From NCBI GenBank assembly GCA_021443825.1, contig JABUTE010000096.1:1-13852 (forward strand): 13,852 bases of DNA. The letters are read 5' to 3'. Source of the stretch: Bacillota bacterium. Its GTDB lineage: Bacteria; Bacillota; Clostridia; Peptostreptococcales; Anaerovoracaceae. The notes under the pieces were generated by a model. The model was not told the DNA's origin, ran no database searches, and saw only the letters and a list, made by a program, of their open reading frames with translations. Shown here one piece after another: positions 12,330-13,852 of the stretch (position 1 is the first letter of the stretch; every line of letters begins with the position of its first letter). The translations under genes were made by a program, and so were the position numbers.

Positions 12330-13852
12330 ATGAAGAAAGTATTAGCAATGCTGCTGGTATTTCTGATGGCATTTTCCTGTCTGGCCGGCTGCGGCAAGAA
12401 GGAAGTCGACATCACTCCCAGCACCCCTCAGCCTGAAACGACCGCAACGACTCCCGAAGCCACTGCACCGGAAACTCCCGCAGTTCCCACCGCAGAAGGC
12501 GAAGGAACCCTGCACGTGGCCGTAAACGCAGACATCTCCACCCTCAACGGACATATGTATTCCATGTCCAGAGACAGCGATGCTGCCGATATGCTGGCCA
12601 TCTATCTCTATCGCTCCTACATCGGCGATGACTACAAGTTCAAGCGCCTGCCCGAATTTGCAGCCGACTTCCCCCAGCAGATGGACGACACCAGAACCGT
12701 ATGGCAGATCCCTCTCCGTCAGGGACTGACCTGGGAAAACGGCGATCCTCTCAATGCTGACACCGTTATGTACAGCTACAAGATGCTCATCGACCCCAAG
12801 CTTCTCAACAGCCGTGCATCTTACTTCAACAGCAACACCATCACCATTCTCAACGGCGAAGCCTACACCAAGGGCGAGTGCGAATGGGAAGATGTCGGTC
12901 TGAAGAAGATCGATGACTACACCGTCGAGCTGACCACCGTCGGCGCCGTAACCGCAGACGAGATCGTAACCCATCTGTGCTTCAACTGCTCCATGGCCAT
13001 GGTCCACGAGGCAACCTATGAAGCCGCTATGAACGAAGACCGCACCGCCACCATGTACGGAACCAGCAAGGATACCTACATGAGCGCAGGCTCCTTCATC
13101 CTGAAGGAATGGATCCCCGGCGCATCCATCACCTACGAAAAGAATCCCGACTGGGTATTCGCCGATAAGATCTGGGTACACGAGGTCGTCGAAAGAGTTG
13201 TTACCGACAATGCGACCACTCTGCAGATGTTCCTCAACGGCGAGATCGACTATGTATCCCTGGGCGCAGAAGAATACACCCAGTATCAGGAAGATCCCCG
13301 TCTGATCGAATCCGATGCATCCTCCATGTATCACATCGCAGTGAACATGAAGAACCCCGATAACCCCATCCTCGACAACCTGAACTTCCGTAAGGCTCTC
13401 TATTACGGCACCGACAGAGTCGCAGTTGCCAACGTCGGCAGCGCCATCCCCGCCTGGTACATCCAGCCCCAGATGGTCATCGGCGACCTGTCCACCGGCG
13501 AAAGCTTCCGTGAGCTGCAGGAAAAGATCCATCCCGAATACACTCCCGAGAACTGGGCCTACGATCCCGCACTCGCAAAGGAATGCTTCGACAAGGCTCT
13601 GGAAGAGACCGGCATCAAGAATGTGACCGTAACCCTGCTCTACAACAGCGACAACTCCAAGTATAAGGCCTGCTCCGAATACCTGCAGAAGGCCTGGGCC
13701 GAGATCTTCGGCGCCGACCGCTTCACCCTGGAGATCCAGGGCATGCCCAACTCCCAGATGACGGCTACCAAGAAGTCCTGGAAGGAAAACGCCAATGCCT
13801 ACGACATCGGCTGGGGCGGCTGGTCCACCTCCAAGATCGCTCCCTGGAACGG
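12330..13852 (+). CDS. Peptide/nickel-type ABC transporter substrate-binding lipoprotein (3' end outside window)
   Basis: This is an extracellular solute-binding protein of family 5 (SBP_bac_5), the oligopeptide/dipeptide/nickel group. The start has AAGGAGA upstream. About 507 residues are visible without a stop. Residues 1-21 are a lipoprotein signal with lipobox LAGC (Cys21). A Thr/Pro/Glu-rich linker spans about 26-55. The binding domain begins at GTLHVAVNADISTLNGHMY. Family marks include RQGLTWENGDPLNADTVMYS near residues 130-150, the SAGSFILKEW segment near 250, and NFRKALYYGTDR near 355. The expected size is roughly 540-600 residues, so most of the protein is seen. The permease and ATPase genes would be expected to the right of the window. 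The ligand, probably a peptide, is not determined. Confidence 0.92.
   Translation, partial: MKKVLAMLLVFLMAFSCLAGCGKKEVDITPSTPQPETTATTPEATAPETPAVPTAEGEGTLHVAVNADISTLNGHMYSMSRDSDAADMLAIYLYRSYIGDDYKFKRLPEFAADFPQQMDDTRTVWQIPLRQGLTWENGDPLNADTVMYSYKMLIDPKLLNSRASYFNSNTITILNGEAYTKGECEWEDVGLKKIDDYTVELTTVGAVTADEIVTHLCFNCSMAMVHEATYEAAMNEDRTATMYGTSKDTYMSAGSFILKEWIPGASITYEKNPDWVFADKIWVHEVVERVVTDNATTLQMFLNGEIDYVSLGAEEYTQYQEDPRLIESDASSMYHIAVNMKNPDNPILDNLNFRKALYYGTDRVAVANVGSAIPAWYIQPQMVIGDLSTGESFRELQEKIHPEYTPENWAYDPALAKECFDKALEETGIKNVTVTLLYNSDNSKYKACSEYLQKAWAEIFGADRFTLEIQGMPNSQMTATKKSWKENANAYDIGWGGWSTSKIAPWN

Noticed and set aside
12342..13532. A 396-codon minus-strand open frame over the lipoprotein gene
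   Set aside because: It is antisense to the SBP_bac_5 gene, whose signal peptide and family motifs are clear; its composition (Gly/Val/Asp/His) is that of a shadow frame.

Overview
The window looks like chromosomal DNA of an anaerobic Firmicute of the class Clostridia, probably a gut lineage. This rests on strong AGGAGG-type ribosome binding sites, two lipoprotein solute-binding proteins with short Gram-positive signal peptides, a DUF3899-type membrane protein, and a moderately GC-rich coding bias next to AT-rich promoters. That bias also produces long antisense shadow ORFs. The taxonomic guess is inference; no rRNA or marker gene is present.

Layout. (1) 1-3477, minus strand: a ribose uptake operon in the classical order rbsD-rbsA-rbsC-rbsB, with rbsB running off the left edge. 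A perfect TATAAT lies upstream, but no rbsK or rbsR is in view. (2) 3478-3867: a divergent intergenic region with a G-rich low-complexity block and helically phased A-tracts. (3) 3868-4968: a Fic-family protein with its own N-terminal inhibitory motif and a C-terminal winged helix. (4) 5074-6078: a small nitroreductase directly abutting a tail-anchored hypothetical gene that carries an in-frame stop at codon 8. (5) 6208-7161: a two-gene unit with its own candidate promoter and a strong terminator, encoding a Smr-like protein and an unrecognised 202-residue protein. (6) 7502-10912: an apparent operon encoding a PatB/MalY-type PLP enzyme, an AroQ chorismate mutase, a sugar nucleotidyltransferase-like protein and an AEC-family permease, closed by two hairpin terminators. 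(7) 11046-11665: a gene-free stretch holding five degenerate copies of a 40-bp module, two on the minus strand and three on the plus strand, bracketed by a 17-bp direct repeat. (8) 11666-12043, minus strand: a DUF3899-type membrane protein. (9) 12044-12329: a regulatory region rich in palindromes. (10) 12330 to the right edge: a peptide/nickel-type (SBP_bac_5) lipoprotein, cut by the window.

The window is mainly sugar and peptide uptake plus amino-acid-related metabolism. The features that ordinary annotation would not explain are the 40-bp module array at 11203-11597, the interrupted gene at 5605-6078, the unknown Smr-linked gene at 6553, and the curved-DNA candidate upstream of fic. I found no rRNA, tRNA, CRISPR array or transposase.
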